Below, piece after piece: positions 26,920 through 35,327 of a stretch of 64,000 nucleotides of DNA. Every line of letters starts with the position of its first letter. The first letter of the stretch is position 1. The notes below the pieces were generated by a model that saw only the letters and a program-made list of their open reading frames with translations, was not told the origin of the DNA and searched no databases. The stretch is from the NCBI GenBank assembly GCA_965116965.1, contig OZ220743.1, positions 1,116,001 to 1,180,000 of the forward strand. The letters are read 5' to 3'. A program made the translations under genes and the position numbers. This DNA comes from Aldehydirespirator sp965116965 (GTDB taxonomy: Bacteria > Actinomycetota > Acidimicrobiia > Acidimicrobiales > Aldehydirespiratoraceae).

Positions 26920-28317
26920 ATGCCCGCCGAAGCGGTGAGCGCCGGCCCGCGGCCCGCGCGGGTGGTGGTGGTAGGCGGCGGACTGGCCGGGCTGTCGGCC
27001 GCGGTGGAAGCGGCCGACCGCGGCGCGGCCGTCACCCTGCTGGAGCGCCGACCCCGCCTCGGCGGCGCAACCTGGTCATTCGAGCGCAACGGCATCTGGT
27101 TCGACAACGGGCTGCATGTGTTCATGCGCTGCTGCACCGCCTACCGGGCCTTCCTCGAGCGGATCGGCTCGGTCGGCAACGTGTGGATGCAGAGCCGCCT
27201 CGACGTCCCTGTGATGGCTCCGGGCGGGAAGGTCGGGTCCATCAAGCGCACACCCGGCCCGGCCCCGCTGCACCTGGCGCCCGCGCTGCTGGCCTACCCC
27301 CACCTGGGCCTGCGACAGCGGCTGTCCGTGCTGCGGGCCGGCCTGGCGCTCAGGCGGCTCGATCCCGATGACCCGGCCCTCGATCGAACGACCTTCGGCG
27401 ACTGGCTCTCGGCGCACGGCCAGGACGCCGCCGCGGTCGAGACGTTCTGGAACCTGATCGTGCTGCCGACGGTCAACGTCGGGGCGGCCGACGCCTCCCT
27501 CAAGCTGGCGGCCAGGGTCTTCGTGACCGGGCTGCTCACCGAGGCCGGCGCGGCCGACATCGGCTACGCCCGGGTGCCCCTGTCGGCTCTGCACGGCGAT
27601 GCCGCTCGCCGGACTCTGGAGGACGCCGGGGGCGAGGTCCGCTCGCGCGTCGCGGTGAACGCGGTGCGTCCCGGCCCCGCCGGCCTGGAGGTGCACACCG
27701 GCGAGCAGGTCATCGCGGCCGACTCGGTGGTGGTGGCCGTGCCCCACGACGCGGCGGCCGGACTGCTGCCGCCCGGCACCGTCACCGCCCAGGACCGGCT
27801 CGTCGAGTTGGGGACCTCCCCGATCGTCAACGTCCACCTGGTGTACGACCGCCCGGTCACCGACCTGGCCTTCTTCGCCACCGTGGGCAGCGACGCGCAG
27901 TTCGTGTTCGACCGCACCGACGGCGCCGGGCTCGACGACGGCCGACAATGCCTGGCGGTGTCGCTCTCGGCCGCGGAGGAATACATCGGCATGGTCGCCG
28001 CCGATCTCGTGTCGCATTTCACCGCGGAGCTGGCCAACCTCCTACCGGCGGCGGCGAGCGCCACCGTCACCGACTCGATCGTCACCCGCGAGCACTCGGC
28101 CACCTTCCTCGGGGTGCCCGGCACCGACTCGCTGCGCGCCACAGCCGAGTCCGGCCTTCCCGGTGTGTACCTGGCCGGAGCCTGGACCGACACCGGATGG
28201 CCGGCCACGATGGAGGGGGCGGTCCGCAGCGGAACCACCGCCGGCCGGCTCGCGGTCCGCTCCGCCAGCGCATCTGTCGGCGGCAGCGCGGCCGGATCAG
28301 CCGGCTCGGACAGGTGA
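26920..28317 (+). CDS. hpnE: Hydroxysqualene dehydroxylase HpnE
   Basis: This FAD-dependent amine-oxidase-fold enzyme reduces hydroxysqualene to squalene. It has 465 residues. The dinucleotide motif VVVVGGGLAGLSAAVEAADR is near residue 15, followed by LLERRPRLGGATWSF and GLHVFMRCCTAYRAFLERIG, typical of HpnE. The C-terminal FAD segment GVYLAGAWTDTGWPATMEGA is present. It is placed 76 bases after hpnD with the R3 repeat between. With hpnC and hpnD it completes a squalene pathway, whose product may feed hopanoids or other triterpenoids; no cyclase is in the window. Confidence 0.9.
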   Translation: MPAEAVSAGPRPARVVVVGGGLAGLSAAVEAADRGAAVTLLERRPRLGGATWSFERNGIWFDNGLHVFMRCCTAYRAFLERIGSVGNVWMQSRLDVPVMAPGGKVGSIKRTPGPAPLHLAPALLAYPHLGLRQRLSVLRAGLALRRLDPDDPALDRTTFGDWLSAHGQDAAAVETFWNLIVLPTVNVGAADASLKLAARVFVTGLLTEAGAADIGYARVPLSALHGDAARRTLEDAGGEVRSRVAVNAVRPGPAGLEVHTGEQVIAADSVVVAVPHDAAAGLLPPGTVTAQDRLVELGTSPIVNVHLVYDRPVTDLAFFATVGSDAQFVFDRTDGAGLDDGRQCLAVSLSAAEEYIGMVAADLVSHFTAELANLLPAAASATVTDSIVTREHSATFLGVPGTDSLRATAESGLPGVYLAGAWTDTGWPATMEGAVRSGTTAGRLAVRSASASVGGSAAGSAGSDR

Positions 28318-28375
28318 CTCCAACGGTCCGAGCGGGTGCGAGATATAGCCAGCATCACCGGCTAAGGTTCGAGCC

Positions 28376-28990
28376 ATGACTCCCCAGCACGCTCAGTCTT
28401 CGGGAGGCGGCTCGGCGGGACGTGCCATCGTGCTTGTGATCGTGGCCGTTGCGCTGGGAGCTTTCTTGCTGGCACGGGGCTTCGACGACTCCGACGACAT
28501 CGCCGAGGCTTCCCCACCGGAGGCGAGCGAAGAGACGCCGACCAACGGTGACCCGGACGCCCCCGAGACCGGCGGCACGACCTCCACCTCAACTACTACC
28601 ACCACCACGACGACTGCTCCGCCGGTGGTCACCCATCCCCCTGGTGACGTCAAGGTGGCGGTGATGAACGGCACCGGTGTGCGGGGACGGGCCGGCCGGA
28701 CCGCCGACACGCTCAACGCCACGGGGTTCGTGACCGCACCCAAGAACACCCAGAAGGATCGGGTCGAAGGCTCTGTCATCTACTACCGGCCGGGGTACGG
28801 CGACGACGCCAAGGCAGTCGCGTCCGTGCTCGGTGCACCCCCGGACATCATCACGCCCGCTCCGGCCACGATCATGACCCTGATCAGGAACCCGGAGTCG
28901 CCGGCAAACTTGGAGGAGTTCAACATCTTCGCCGTCATAGGCGCCGACAACGTGATCCTCGACCCCGATCCGCCCGCTGATTCCGGATAG
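28376..28990 (+). CDS. LytR C-terminal-domain envelope protein
   Basis: This 204-residue membrane-anchored protein has an N-terminal helix (IVLVIVAVALGAFLLARGF) and an acidic Thr/Pro linker (TTSTSTTTTTTTTAPP). A LytR_C domain follows: VKVAVMNGTGVRGRAGRTA, TLNATGFVTAPKN, VIYYRPGYGDDAKAVASVLG. LytR_C domains occur alone or with LCP proteins in the actinobacterial envelope. It has its own ATG; the upstream hpnE stop is 58 bases away. Confidence 0.82.
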   Translation: MTPQHAQSSGGGSAGRAIVLVIVAVALGAFLLARGFDDSDDIAEASPPEASEETPTNGDPDAPETGGTTSTSTTTTTTTTAPPVVTHPPGDVKVAVMNGTGVRGRAGRTADTLNATGFVTAPKNTQKDRVEGSVIYYRPGYGDDAKAVASVLGAPPDIITPAPATIMTLIRNPESPANLEEFNIFAVIGADNVILDPDPPADSG

Positions 28991-29024
28991 CACCAGCCGT
29001 CGAGGCCGAGCTTGCGAGGCCCTT

Positions 29025-29149
29025 GGGCCCGAGCGGCCCGTGAGCGCAGCGAACGAGAGCGGACACCAGGCCCGAGCGGCCCGTGAGCGCAGCGAACGAG
29101 AGCGGACACCAGGCCCGAGCGGCCCGTGAGCGCAGCGAACGAGAGCGGG
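29025..29149 (+). repeat. Family R1 repeat, three tandem 43-bp copies
   Basis: The core CGAGCGGCCCGTGAGCGCAG plus CGAACGAGAGCGG occurs three times in a row, separated by ACACCAGG. A partial 5' arm (GAGGCCGAGC) precedes the first copy at ~29002. Single copies of the same element occur at 37788 (reversed), 43035, 47461 and 52440, and a diverged one near 30491. It fills the gap between the LytR_C gene and glycerate kinase. Confidence 0.9.
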
Positions 29150-29184
29150 AATGTCGATAGCGGTCCTGCGGGGATGCCGCGAGA

Positions 29185-30186
29185 ATGTCGGGCGTGCGCG
29201 TGCTGGCAGCGCCCGACAAGTTCCGCGGCACGGCCTCTGCCGGAGAGGTCGCGGAGGCCGTCGCGGCGGCTGCCGCCTCCGTCTCGGCCTCCTGTGACCC
29301 CGCGCCCATGGCCGATGGCGGTGAGGGAACCCTCGATGCGCTGGGTGGCCCCAACCGCTCATCGGCGGTGACGGGGCCGCTGGGCGAGTCGACCGTCGCG
29401 CCCTGGCGGCTCAGCCGCGGGGTCGCCGTCATCGAGATGGCCCTCGCTTCGGGCCTGGCCGTCGTCGGCGGCGCCGCCAACAACGACCCCGTCAACGCCA
29501 CCACTAGGGGCACCGGCGAGTTGATCGCCGAGGCGGTCGCCGCTGGTGCGCATCGAGTCCTGGTGGCGGTGGGCGGCTCGGCCACCACCGACGGCGGGCT
29601 CGGCGCGCTGGAGGCTCTGCCGTCGGTGGCCCGGATGACCGGCGTCGAGATGACCGTGGCCTGCGACGTGCGCACGACCTTCGTGGACGCGGCCGCCGTC
29701 TACGGCCCCCAGAAGGGGGCTTCGCCCGCCCAGGTCGAGCTGCTGACCCGGCGCCTGCGGAGACTGGCCCAGATCTACGAGCACGACCTCGGAGTGGACG
29801 TCACCACGATGGCGGGCGCCGGAGCGGCCGGGGGACTGGCCGGCGGCCTCGCGGCCCGGGGCGCCGACCTGGTCAACGGCTTCGAGGTGGTAGCCGACGA
29901 GATCGGCCTACCGGAGCGGATCCTGGGCGCCGATGTGGTGGTCACCGGCGAGGGCCGTTACGACGCCACGTCGTTGCAGGGCAAGGTGGTCGGGGGAGTG
30001 GCCGGGATCGCGGCTCAGTCGGGTACGCCGGTGCTGGCGGTGGTCGGCAGCTCGGATCCCGCCACTCCGAGACCCGACGGCTTGGAACTCATCGATCTGA
30101 CCGCCCGGTTCGGATCGGAGCGTGCTCATGACGACCCTTGTGGATGTGTGAGGGAGGCGGTCGCCGGGGCGCTCGGCCGCGGCTAG
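29185..30186 (+). CDS. Glycerate kinase (class I, GlxK/GarK type)
   Basis: This enzyme phosphorylates glycerate to phosphoglycerate. It has 333 residues. Family marks are VLAAPDKFRGTASAGEVAEA near the start, PMADGGEGTLDALGG, VGGSATTDGGLGALEAL and VTGEGRYDATSLQGKV. The ATG is preceded by CGCGAGA. It stands alone, so there is no pathway context. The product isomer (2- or 3-phosphoglycerate) cannot be told from sequence. Confidence 0.88.
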   Translation: MSGVRVLAAPDKFRGTASAGEVAEAVAAAAASVSASCDPAPMADGGEGTLDALGGPNRSSAVTGPLGESTVAPWRLSRGVAVIEMALASGLAVVGGAANNDPVNATTRGTGELIAEAVAAGAHRVLVAVGGSATTDGGLGALEALPSVARMTGVEMTVACDVRTTFVDAAAVYGPQKGASPAQVELLTRRLRRLAQIYEHDLGVDVTTMAGAGAAGGLAGGLAARGADLVNGFEVVADEIGLPERILGADVVVTGEGRYDATSLQGKVVGGVAGIAAQSGTPVLAVVGSSDPATPRPDGLELIDLTARFGSERAHDDPCGCVREAVAGALGRG

Positions 30187-30197
30187 AGGCGGGGCCT

Positions 30198-30407
30198 TCA
30201 GTTCCGGCGCCGCTCGCTCACGAGCCAGAAGACCAGGGCCACGATCACCACGAAGATCATCAAGAGGGTGACCAGCCAGGAGACGATGGCCAGGATCCGC
30301 TGCACCATGGTGATTGCTCCCACCACGGCCAGCCCTCCGACGACCGCCCGGGCCGGCCACGACAGGCCGCCCAGCTTCTCCGGGTCTCCGCCCGCCTCCT
30401 TCTCCAT
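30198..30407 (-). CDS. Small two-helix membrane protein
   Basis: This 69-residue protein (ATG 30407; GTG 30419 is possible) has the charged N-terminus MEKEAGGDPEKLGG, then helices WPARAVVGGLAVVGAITMV and IVSWLVTLLMIFVVIVALV with a basic tail SERRRN. The composition strongly suggests a real membrane protein. The function is unknown. It is convergent with glycerate kinase. Confidence 0.55.
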   Translation of the reverse strand: MEKEAGGDPEKLGGLSWPARAVVGGLAVVGAITMVQRILAIVSWLVTLLMIFVVIVALVFWLVSERRRN

Positions 30408-30490
30408 GGGTGATCCCACAGGCCGATCCTATCGCCGGGCCTTTGAACGACTGCCGGTCGGTGAAGTTCCATCGCGCCGTGAGTTCGGGT

Positions 30491-30540
30491 TCCCTCTCTT
30501 GTTCGCTGCGACCGGAGGGCCGCTCGGCCATGGCCTTGCT
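30491..30540 (-). repeat. Diverged family R1 repeat, reverse orientation
   Basis: TCCCTCTCTTGTTCGCTGCG followed by GGGCCGCTCGGCCATGGCC matches the reverse complement of the R1 core with several differences. It lies upstream of the MoaD-like gene; no other feature is evident in 30408-30641. Confidence 0.6.
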
Positions 30541-30641
30541 GAGCATCTCGCCGGAATCCTCAACGGGCGTCGTCTGCCCGCTCGGCGTCTGTACCATGGC
30601 CCGATCCCGTCAGTCCTTTCGCGACCCCAACGAGGAGCGCC

Positions 30642-30923
30642 ATGGCCGTCACCGTCCGAGTGCCCACCACCTTGAGAGTTCTCACGGCCGGCGCTTCGGA
30701 GGTGGCTGTCGACGGTGCCACCCTCGCGGAGGTGCTCGATTCGCTGGAATCGTCGCATCCGGGCTTCCGGGACCGGATACTCGACGAAACAGGGGAGTTG
30801 CGCCGCTTCGTCAACGTGTTCGTCAGCGACGACGACGTCCGCTTCCTCGATGGACTCGGCACCGCAGTCGGCGACGGCGCAACGGTGAGCATCGTGCCCG
30901 CGGTCGCGGGCGGCCGCGGCTGA
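30642..30923 (+). CDS. MoaD/ThiS-family small sulfur-carrier-like protein
   Basis: This 93-residue beta-grasp protein reads VTVRVPTTLRVLTAGASEV, a central LAEVLDSLESSHPGF and RFVNVFVSDDDVRFLDGL. It ends VSIVPAVAGGRG. Family members are activated at a C-terminal Gly-Gly. Here Arg-Gly follows the GG, so it would need trimming (as known for some actinobacterial carriers) or may act without activation. The ribosome site GAGGAG precedes the ATG. No molybdenum-cofactor or thiamine gene is adjacent. Confidence 0.8.
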   Translation: MAVTVRVPTTLRVLTAGASEVAVDGATLAEVLDSLESSHPGFRDRILDETGELRRFVNVFVSDDDVRFLDGLGTAVGDGATVSIVPAVAGGRG

Positions 30924-31004
30924 ACCACCGCCACCCTTGACGTCCCTTCCGAGGACCACATTCGCGCTCCGACGGGTTGTCATCGCGGGTCTGCGCCGGT
31001 TGAC

Positions 31005-31031
31005 TTGGCACTCGTGGCACGCGAGTGCCAA
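31005..31031. promoter_or_regulatory. CIRCE operator upstream of groEL
   Basis: TTGGCACTC, nine bases, GAGTGCCAA is a perfect inverted repeat differing from the CIRCE consensus (TTAGCACTC-N9-GAGTGCTAA) by one symmetric base per arm. A TTGACT -35-like sequence (31000-31005) overlaps its left edge. CIRCE is the binding site of the HrcA heat-shock repressor, so groEL is likely under HrcA control. Confidence 0.9.
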
Positions 31032-31085
31032 CCCAGGCAAGTCTAGAGATATCCGGCCCACCGCAGGGCCGTTCCGGAGGTTCAA

Positions 31086-32708
31086 ATGGCCAAGACGATC
31101 CAGTTCGACGAGAAGGCTCGCCGCGCGCTCGAGCGGGGCATGAACCAGCTCGCCGACGCGGTGCGGGTCACGCTGGGCCCCAAGGGCCGCAACGTCGTGC
31201 TCGACAAGAAGTGGGGAGCTCCCACCATCACCAACGACGGCGTGTCGATCGCCAAGGAGATCGAGCTGGAGGACCCCTACGAGAAGATCGGCGCCGAGCT
31301 GGTCAAGGAGGTCGCCAAGAAGACCGACGACGTCGCCGGCGACGGCACCACCACCGCCACCGTGCTGGCGTGGTCGATGGTGCGCGAGGGCCTGCGCAAC
31401 GTGGCCGCCGGAGCCAACCCGATGTCGCTGAAGCGAGGCATCGAGGCCGCGGTGGGCGCCGCGGTGGAGTCCATCCAGGACAACAGCCACGACGTGTCCT
31501 CCGACAAGGCGCAGATCGCCAACGTGGCCGCCATCTCGGCCGCCGACGACGAGATCGGCTCGACCATCTCCGACGCCATCGACAAGGTCGGCAAGGACGG
31601 CGTGATCACTGTCGAGGAGGGCCAGACCTTCGGCCTGGAGATGGAGACCGTCGAGGGAATGCGTTTCGACAAGGGCTACATCTCGCCGTACTTCGTCACC
31701 GACCCCGAGCGCATGGAGACCGTGCTCGACAGCCCGTACGTCCTGCTGGTCGGCTCGAAGATCTCGAATGTGCGCGATCTCGTGCCCGTGCTCGAGAAGG
31801 TCATGCAGGGCGGCAAGCCGCTGCTGATCATCGCTGAGGACGTGGAGGGCGAGGCCCTGGCCACGCTGGTGGTCAACAAGATCCGGGGCACGTTCACGTC
31901 GACCGCGGTGAAGGCCCCCGGCTTCGGCGACCGCCGCAAGGCGATGCTCCAGGACATGGCCATCCTCACCGGCGGCCAGGTCATCAGCGAGGAGGTCGGC
32001 CTCAAGCTCGACAGCGTGGGCGTCGACATGCTGGGCTCGGCCCGCAAGGTGATCGTCACCAAGGACGAGACCACCATCGTCGAGGGAGCCGGCGACGGCT
32101 CCGACGTGGCCGGCCGCATCAACCAGATCAAGGGCGAGATCGACAACACCGACTCCGACTACGACCGCGAGAAGCTCCAGGAGCGCCTGGCCAAGCTGTC
32201 CGGCGGAGTGGCCGTTCTCAAGGTCGGGGCGGCCACCGAAGTCGAACTCAAGGAGAAGAAGCACCGCATCGAGGACGCGGTCAGCACCACCAAGGCCGCC
32301 ATCGAGGAGGGCGTCGTGGCCGGAGGCGGCGTGACGCTGCTGCGAGCCGTGGACGCGGTGGACGCCGCCATCGACGGGCTCAGCGACCCCGACGAGCAGA
32401 CCGGGGCCCGGATCGTGGCCAAGGCGCTGGTGGCGCCGTTGAGCCAGATCGCGGTCAACGCCGGCCTCGAGGGCGGCGTGGTCGTCGAGCGGGTCCGGAA
32501 CCTGAGCGGCGCCGACGGCCTCAACGCGGCCACCGGCGAGTACGAGGACCTGATCGCGGCCGGGATCATCGACGCGGCCAAGGTCACCCGCTCGGCCCTG
32601 CAGAACGCCGGCTCGATCGCCGGGCTGTTCCTCACCACCGAGGCCGTGATCGCCGAGTCCCCTGAGGAATCGCCCGCGGGCGGCGGCATGCCCGACATGG
32701 ACTTCTAA
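31086..32708 (+). CDS. groEL: Chaperonin GroEL (Hsp60)
   Basis: This 540-residue GroEL folds client proteins in an ATP-driven double ring. It shows VTLGPKGRNVVLDKKWGAP, ITNDGVSIAKEIELEDPYEK, VAGDGTTTATVLAWS and EEGVVAGGGVTLLRAVDAVD, all canonical. The C-terminus is GGGMPDMDF, the Gly/Met type of true GroELs rather than the His-rich tail of some actinobacterial GroEL1 copies. GGAGG lies six bases before the ATG. No groES is adjacent, so this is a monocistronic groEL. Confidence 0.97.
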   Translation: MAKTIQFDEKARRALERGMNQLADAVRVTLGPKGRNVVLDKKWGAPTITNDGVSIAKEIELEDPYEKIGAELVKEVAKKTDDVAGDGTTTATVLAWSMVREGLRNVAAGANPMSLKRGIEAAVGAAVESIQDNSHDVSSDKAQIANVAAISAADDEIGSTISDAIDKVGKDGVITVEEGQTFGLEMETVEGMRFDKGYISPYFVTDPERMETVLDSPYVLLVGSKISNVRDLVPVLEKVMQGGKPLLIIAEDVEGEALATLVVNKIRGTFTSTAVKAPGFGDRRKAMLQDMAILTGGQVISEEVGLKLDSVGVDMLGSARKVIVTKDETTIVEGAGDGSDVAGRINQIKGEIDNTDSDYDREKLQERLAKLSGGVAVLKVGAATEVELKEKKHRIEDAVSTTKAAIEEGVVAGGGVTLLRAVDAVDAAIDGLSDPDEQTGARIVAKALVAPLSQIAVNAGLEGGVVVERVRNLSGADGLNAATGEYEDLIAAGIIDAAKVTRSALQNAGSIAGLFLTTEAVIAESPEESPAGGGMPDMDF

Positions 32709-32734
32709 GTCCCGATACTCCAGTCCCCCCAAGA

Positions 32735-32771
32735 CAACAGCCCGGCCGCACCCCCCAAGGCCGGGCTGTTG
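32735..32771 (+). terminator. Rho-independent-type hairpin after groEL
   Basis: A perfect 13-bp stem, CAACAGCCCGGCC (32735-32747) with GGCCGGGCTGTTG (32759-32771), encloses an 11-base loop 27 bases after the groEL stop. There is no T-run, which is common for actinobacterial terminators. Confidence 0.8.
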
Positions 32772-32786
32772 CGCGCCCGGCCGGGG

Positions 32787-32833
32787 GAATTGGCAGCGTT
32801 ATGCACGGTATGCGTGCATAACGCTGCCAATTC
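32787..32833. repeat. Family R2 palindrome, perfect copy
   Basis: Two 21-base arms (32787-32807 and 32813-32833), GAATTGGCAGCGTTATGCACG and its exact complement, surround a 5-base centre. This is the most symmetric member of a family also found four times upstream of cobT and twice between hpaE and the last dehydrogenase gene. Confidence 0.9.
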
Positions 32834-32868
32834 GCGGGAAGCAGAGCGGACTGGGTAGCTTGCGAGGG

Positions 32869-33351
32869 ATGGTCGAGCTACATCCGTTGTGTGAACCGCT
32901 GGCAGCGCTGCTGGGGACGTGGCGAGGCCGGGGCCAGGGCAGCTATCCGACGATCGACGACTTCGCCTACGCCGAGGAGCTGGTCTTCTGTCACGTCGGC
33001 AGGCCGTTCCTGTCGATGGTCCAGCGCAGCCGGGACCTCTCGACCGGCGAGCCGCTGCACGCCGAGGCCGGGTACCTGCGGGCGCTGCCCGACGGCGCGG
33101 TCGAACTGACGGTGGCCCAGCCGTCCGGAGTCGTCGAAGTCGATGTGGGCACGGTCACCAAGACCGCCGCCGGCCTGGTCGTCGAACTGGAGTCCGCCGA
33201 AGTCGGCCTGACGCCGTCGGCCAAGTCGGTCACCGCTGTCCGACGGCGGCTGAGCCTGGTCGGCTCGACGTTGGTGTCCGAACTCTGGATGGCCGCCGTA
33301 GGCGAGGCCGACCTCATCCACCACGTTCGGGCCGAACTGTCGGCGGACTGA
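32869..33351 (+). CDS. Nitrobindin-family heme-binding beta-barrel protein
   Basis: Nitrobindins (THAP4-like, DUF1794) bind ferric heme and react with NO or peroxynitrite. This 160-residue protein starts at ATG 32869 (MVELHPLCEPLAALLGTWRG). The family signature GTWRGRGQGSYPTIDDFAY is intact, as is the hydrophobic FLSMVQRSRD strand. The heme-ligand His is plausibly in the C-terminal LIHHVRAEL. The stop overlaps the following R3 palindrome. Confidence 0.88.
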   Translation: MVELHPLCEPLAALLGTWRGRGQGSYPTIDDFAYAEELVFCHVGRPFLSMVQRSRDLSTGEPLHAEAGYLRALPDGAVELTVAQPSGVVEVDVGTVTKTAAGLVVELESAEVGLTPSAKSVTAVRRRLSLVGSTLVSELWMAAVGEADLIHHVRAELSAD

Positions 33352-33398
33352 ACTTCAATGAGTTAGCCACACTGGATGTGGCTAACTGCTTGATGTTC
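33350..33398. repeat. Family R3 palindromic repeat at the nitrobindin stop
   Basis: GAACTTCAATGAGTTAGCCAC, short centre, GTGGCTAACTGCTTGATGTTC. The inner arms TTAGCCACA and TGTGGCTAA pair perfectly. The element begins inside the nitrobindin stop codon. Confidence 0.85.
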
Positions 33399-33738
33399 GA
33401 CCCGTCCCGGCGCGGATCCCGCCGTCCAGCGCCCTGGTGACGGTGGCGCGCAGCGTTTCAGGCCGGTTAGCGTAGTCGTCCCACGTGAAGTTGAGGACGT
33501 TCCAGCCGGCGAGTGTGATCTCGTTCCGACGCCGCCGATCCTCCACGAAGGACTCGCGGTTGTCGTGCCAGCGGGCGCTGTCGAGTTCGATGGACACACG
33601 GTGGGGTGGGTAAGCGAGGTCGACCTGGGCGACGAAGTGCCCGCGGGCGTCATGAATGCGGGGATCGATCCAGAGAGCAGGGCGAGTTGGGATCGCCCCT
33701 AGCCGCCCACCGGCCGCTGGCACCGCCAACCGGATCAA
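33382..33738 (-). pseudogene. DUF559/Vsr-like nuclease domain, probable truncated gene
   Basis: This 118-codon frame from TTG 33738 encodes DARGHFVAQVDLAYPPHRVS, IELDSARWHD, RRRRNEITLAGWNVLNFTWD. This is the Vsr/DUF559 pattern of D...E-x-D...H followed by RR-N-L-xxGW-V. Family members are usually ~280-300 residues with a winged-helix N-terminus, which is missing here; an in-frame stop lies just upstream. It is therefore probably a remnant. Confidence 0.55.
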
Positions 33739-33775
33739 GGCATCTAGCGGCCCCGGCTGCCCCTAGCCTCTGGGC

Positions 33776-35257
33776 GTGAGCCGAAGGGGCCGTCTGAGGG
33801 ATCGTGGACGGGCAGCCTCTCCGGGACGGGCAACGAGGGCCGGGGCGGTCGCCGCGTTGGTCGCCGCGTTGATGGCCGGGGGCGCCTGCGCTGCCGACGA
33901 CGAGCTGTCGGTTCCGAGACCCACCGTGCCGGTGGTGACAACCGTGGCGCCGGCGCCGGATGGGTTGGAGCTGTCGGACCGGCCGGGACAAGATCCTCAG
34001 CCGGCGGATGCTCCACGGGCTGACGTCCGGGCGGCAGACAGCGTCACCGGCGGCTCAACCGCAGACGCCGGTGGCACCGTGGCGTCGCCGGGCGACGAGC
34101 CTGCGGTCGAGGAGCCGGAGGTCGAAGCAACGGACGCCGCAACCGCCACACCCGAGCCGGCGGATGCCGGGACGGCGCCGGCCACGACGCGGCCCGACGG
34201 CGACATGTTCGCGGCCGACGTGGCCCTTCAGGCCGTGCTCATCCTCGACGAGCCGATCGACATGGCGGTGGCCCCCGGCGACGACCTGGTGTGGATCGCG
34301 GAGCGGGCAGGCCGCGTGTCGCGGGTCGACTTGGAGCGGGGCGAGGTGGTGGAGACGATCCTGGACGTCGGTGCCGAGACCGAAGCCACCGGTGAGCGGG
34401 GCCTCCTCGGGATAGCGGTGACCGACCGATGGCTCTACGCGAACTTCACTGACCTCGCGGGACACACCCGGGTCGACGCCTTCGAACGGGACGGAACCGG
34501 TCTGAGCGGCCATCGGCGGACGATCCTGTTCCAAGCCCAGCCCTTCAGCAACCACAACGGTGGGGACCTGGCCATCGGACCCGACGGGTTCCTCTACGTT
34601 GCCTTCGGCGACGGCGGCTCGGGAGGCGACCCGCTCAATGCCGGCCAGGATCCCACCACCTGGCTGGGTGCCATTCTGAGGATCGAACCGACGCCCGACG
34701 GGGCCGAGCCCTACGCCGTGCCCGCCGACAATCCCTTCGCAGCCGGCCAGGACGGAGCGGGACGGCCCGAGATCTTCCTCACCGGGGTGCGCAACCCGTG
34801 GCGCTTCTCGTTCGACCGCGCCACCGGCGACCTGTGGATCGCCGACGTGGGCCAGGACGCCTACGAGGAGGTGACCGTGCTGCTGGCCGCCAACGGAGGC
34901 GGTCTCGGCGCCAATTTGGGCTGGCGCCTCCGCGAGGGCCTGCACCGCTTCACGGGTGACGAGCCCCCCGATCACGCCGACCCGGTGTGGGAGTACAGCC
35001 AGGACGACGGCTGCAGTGTCACCGGCGGGTACGTGTACCGGGGCCGCGCCATCGAAGACCTCTACGGCGCCTATGTGTTCGGCGACTACTGCACGTCGCG
35101 GCTGTGGGCCCTGCAGATCTCCACCGGCGAGGTCGAGTTCCGCGAGCTGGGCGCGGACGTGTTCGGCGGCTCCCTCGCTTCGTTCGGCGAGGACGCCCAC
35201 GGTGAGCTTTACGCGCTGTCGCTCAACGGCGCCGTCGCCCGCATCGTCCCCCGATGA
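33776..35257 (+). CDS. PQQ-dependent sugar (glucose/sorbosone) dehydrogenase-type protein, exported
   Basis: This 493-residue protein starts at GTG with a signal segment (AVAALVAALMAGGACAADDE, possibly a lipoprotein) and a ~110-residue low-complexity Ala/Thr/Pro/Glu linker. The six-bladed propeller of the GSDH family follows: WIAERAGRVSRVDLERGEV, GERGLLGIAVTDRWLY, FSNHNGGDLAIGPDGFLYVA, FGDGGSGGDPLNAGQDP, VRNPWRFSFDRATGDLWIAD and GYVYRGRAIEDLYGAYVFGD. It is likely anchored outside the membrane, oxidising sugars or alcohols with PQQ. The substrate is unknown. Confidence 0.85.
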   Translation: MSRRGRLRDRGRAASPGRATRAGAVAALVAALMAGGACAADDELSVPRPTVPVVTTVAPAPDGLELSDRPGQDPQPADAPRADVRAADSVTGGSTADAGGTVASPGDEPAVEEPEVEATDAATATPEPADAGTAPATTRPDGDMFAADVALQAVLILDEPIDMAVAPGDDLVWIAERAGRVSRVDLERGEVVETILDVGAETEATGERGLLGIAVTDRWLYANFTDLAGHTRVDAFERDGTGLSGHRRTILFQAQPFSNHNGGDLAIGPDGFLYVAFGDGGSGGDPLNAGQDPTTWLGAILRIEPTPDGAEPYAVPADNPFAAGQDGAGRPEIFLTGVRNPWRFSFDRATGDLWIADVGQDAYEEVTVLLAANGGGLGANLGWRLREGLHRFTGDEPPDHADPVWEYSQDDGCSVTGGYVYRGRAIEDLYGAYVFGDYCTSRLWALQISTGEVEFRELGADVFGGSLASFGEDAHGELYALSLNGAVARIVPR

Positions 35258-35327
35258 CACCGCGCTCGACCACCGAGACACCTGCAGGTAGCACTGAGGC
35301 GGTGCGCTTCGTCTACCCTCCGCTGCT

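Noticed and set aside
29025..29149. Triple 43-bp repeat as a CRISPR array
   Set aside because: The spacing sequence is only a few identical bases, with no unique spacers; it is a tandem of a dispersed repeat.
30429..32732. Long open frame on the minus strand across groEL
   Set aside because: It is a codon-bias shadow of groEL in high-GC DNA; the plus-strand protein is unmistakable.
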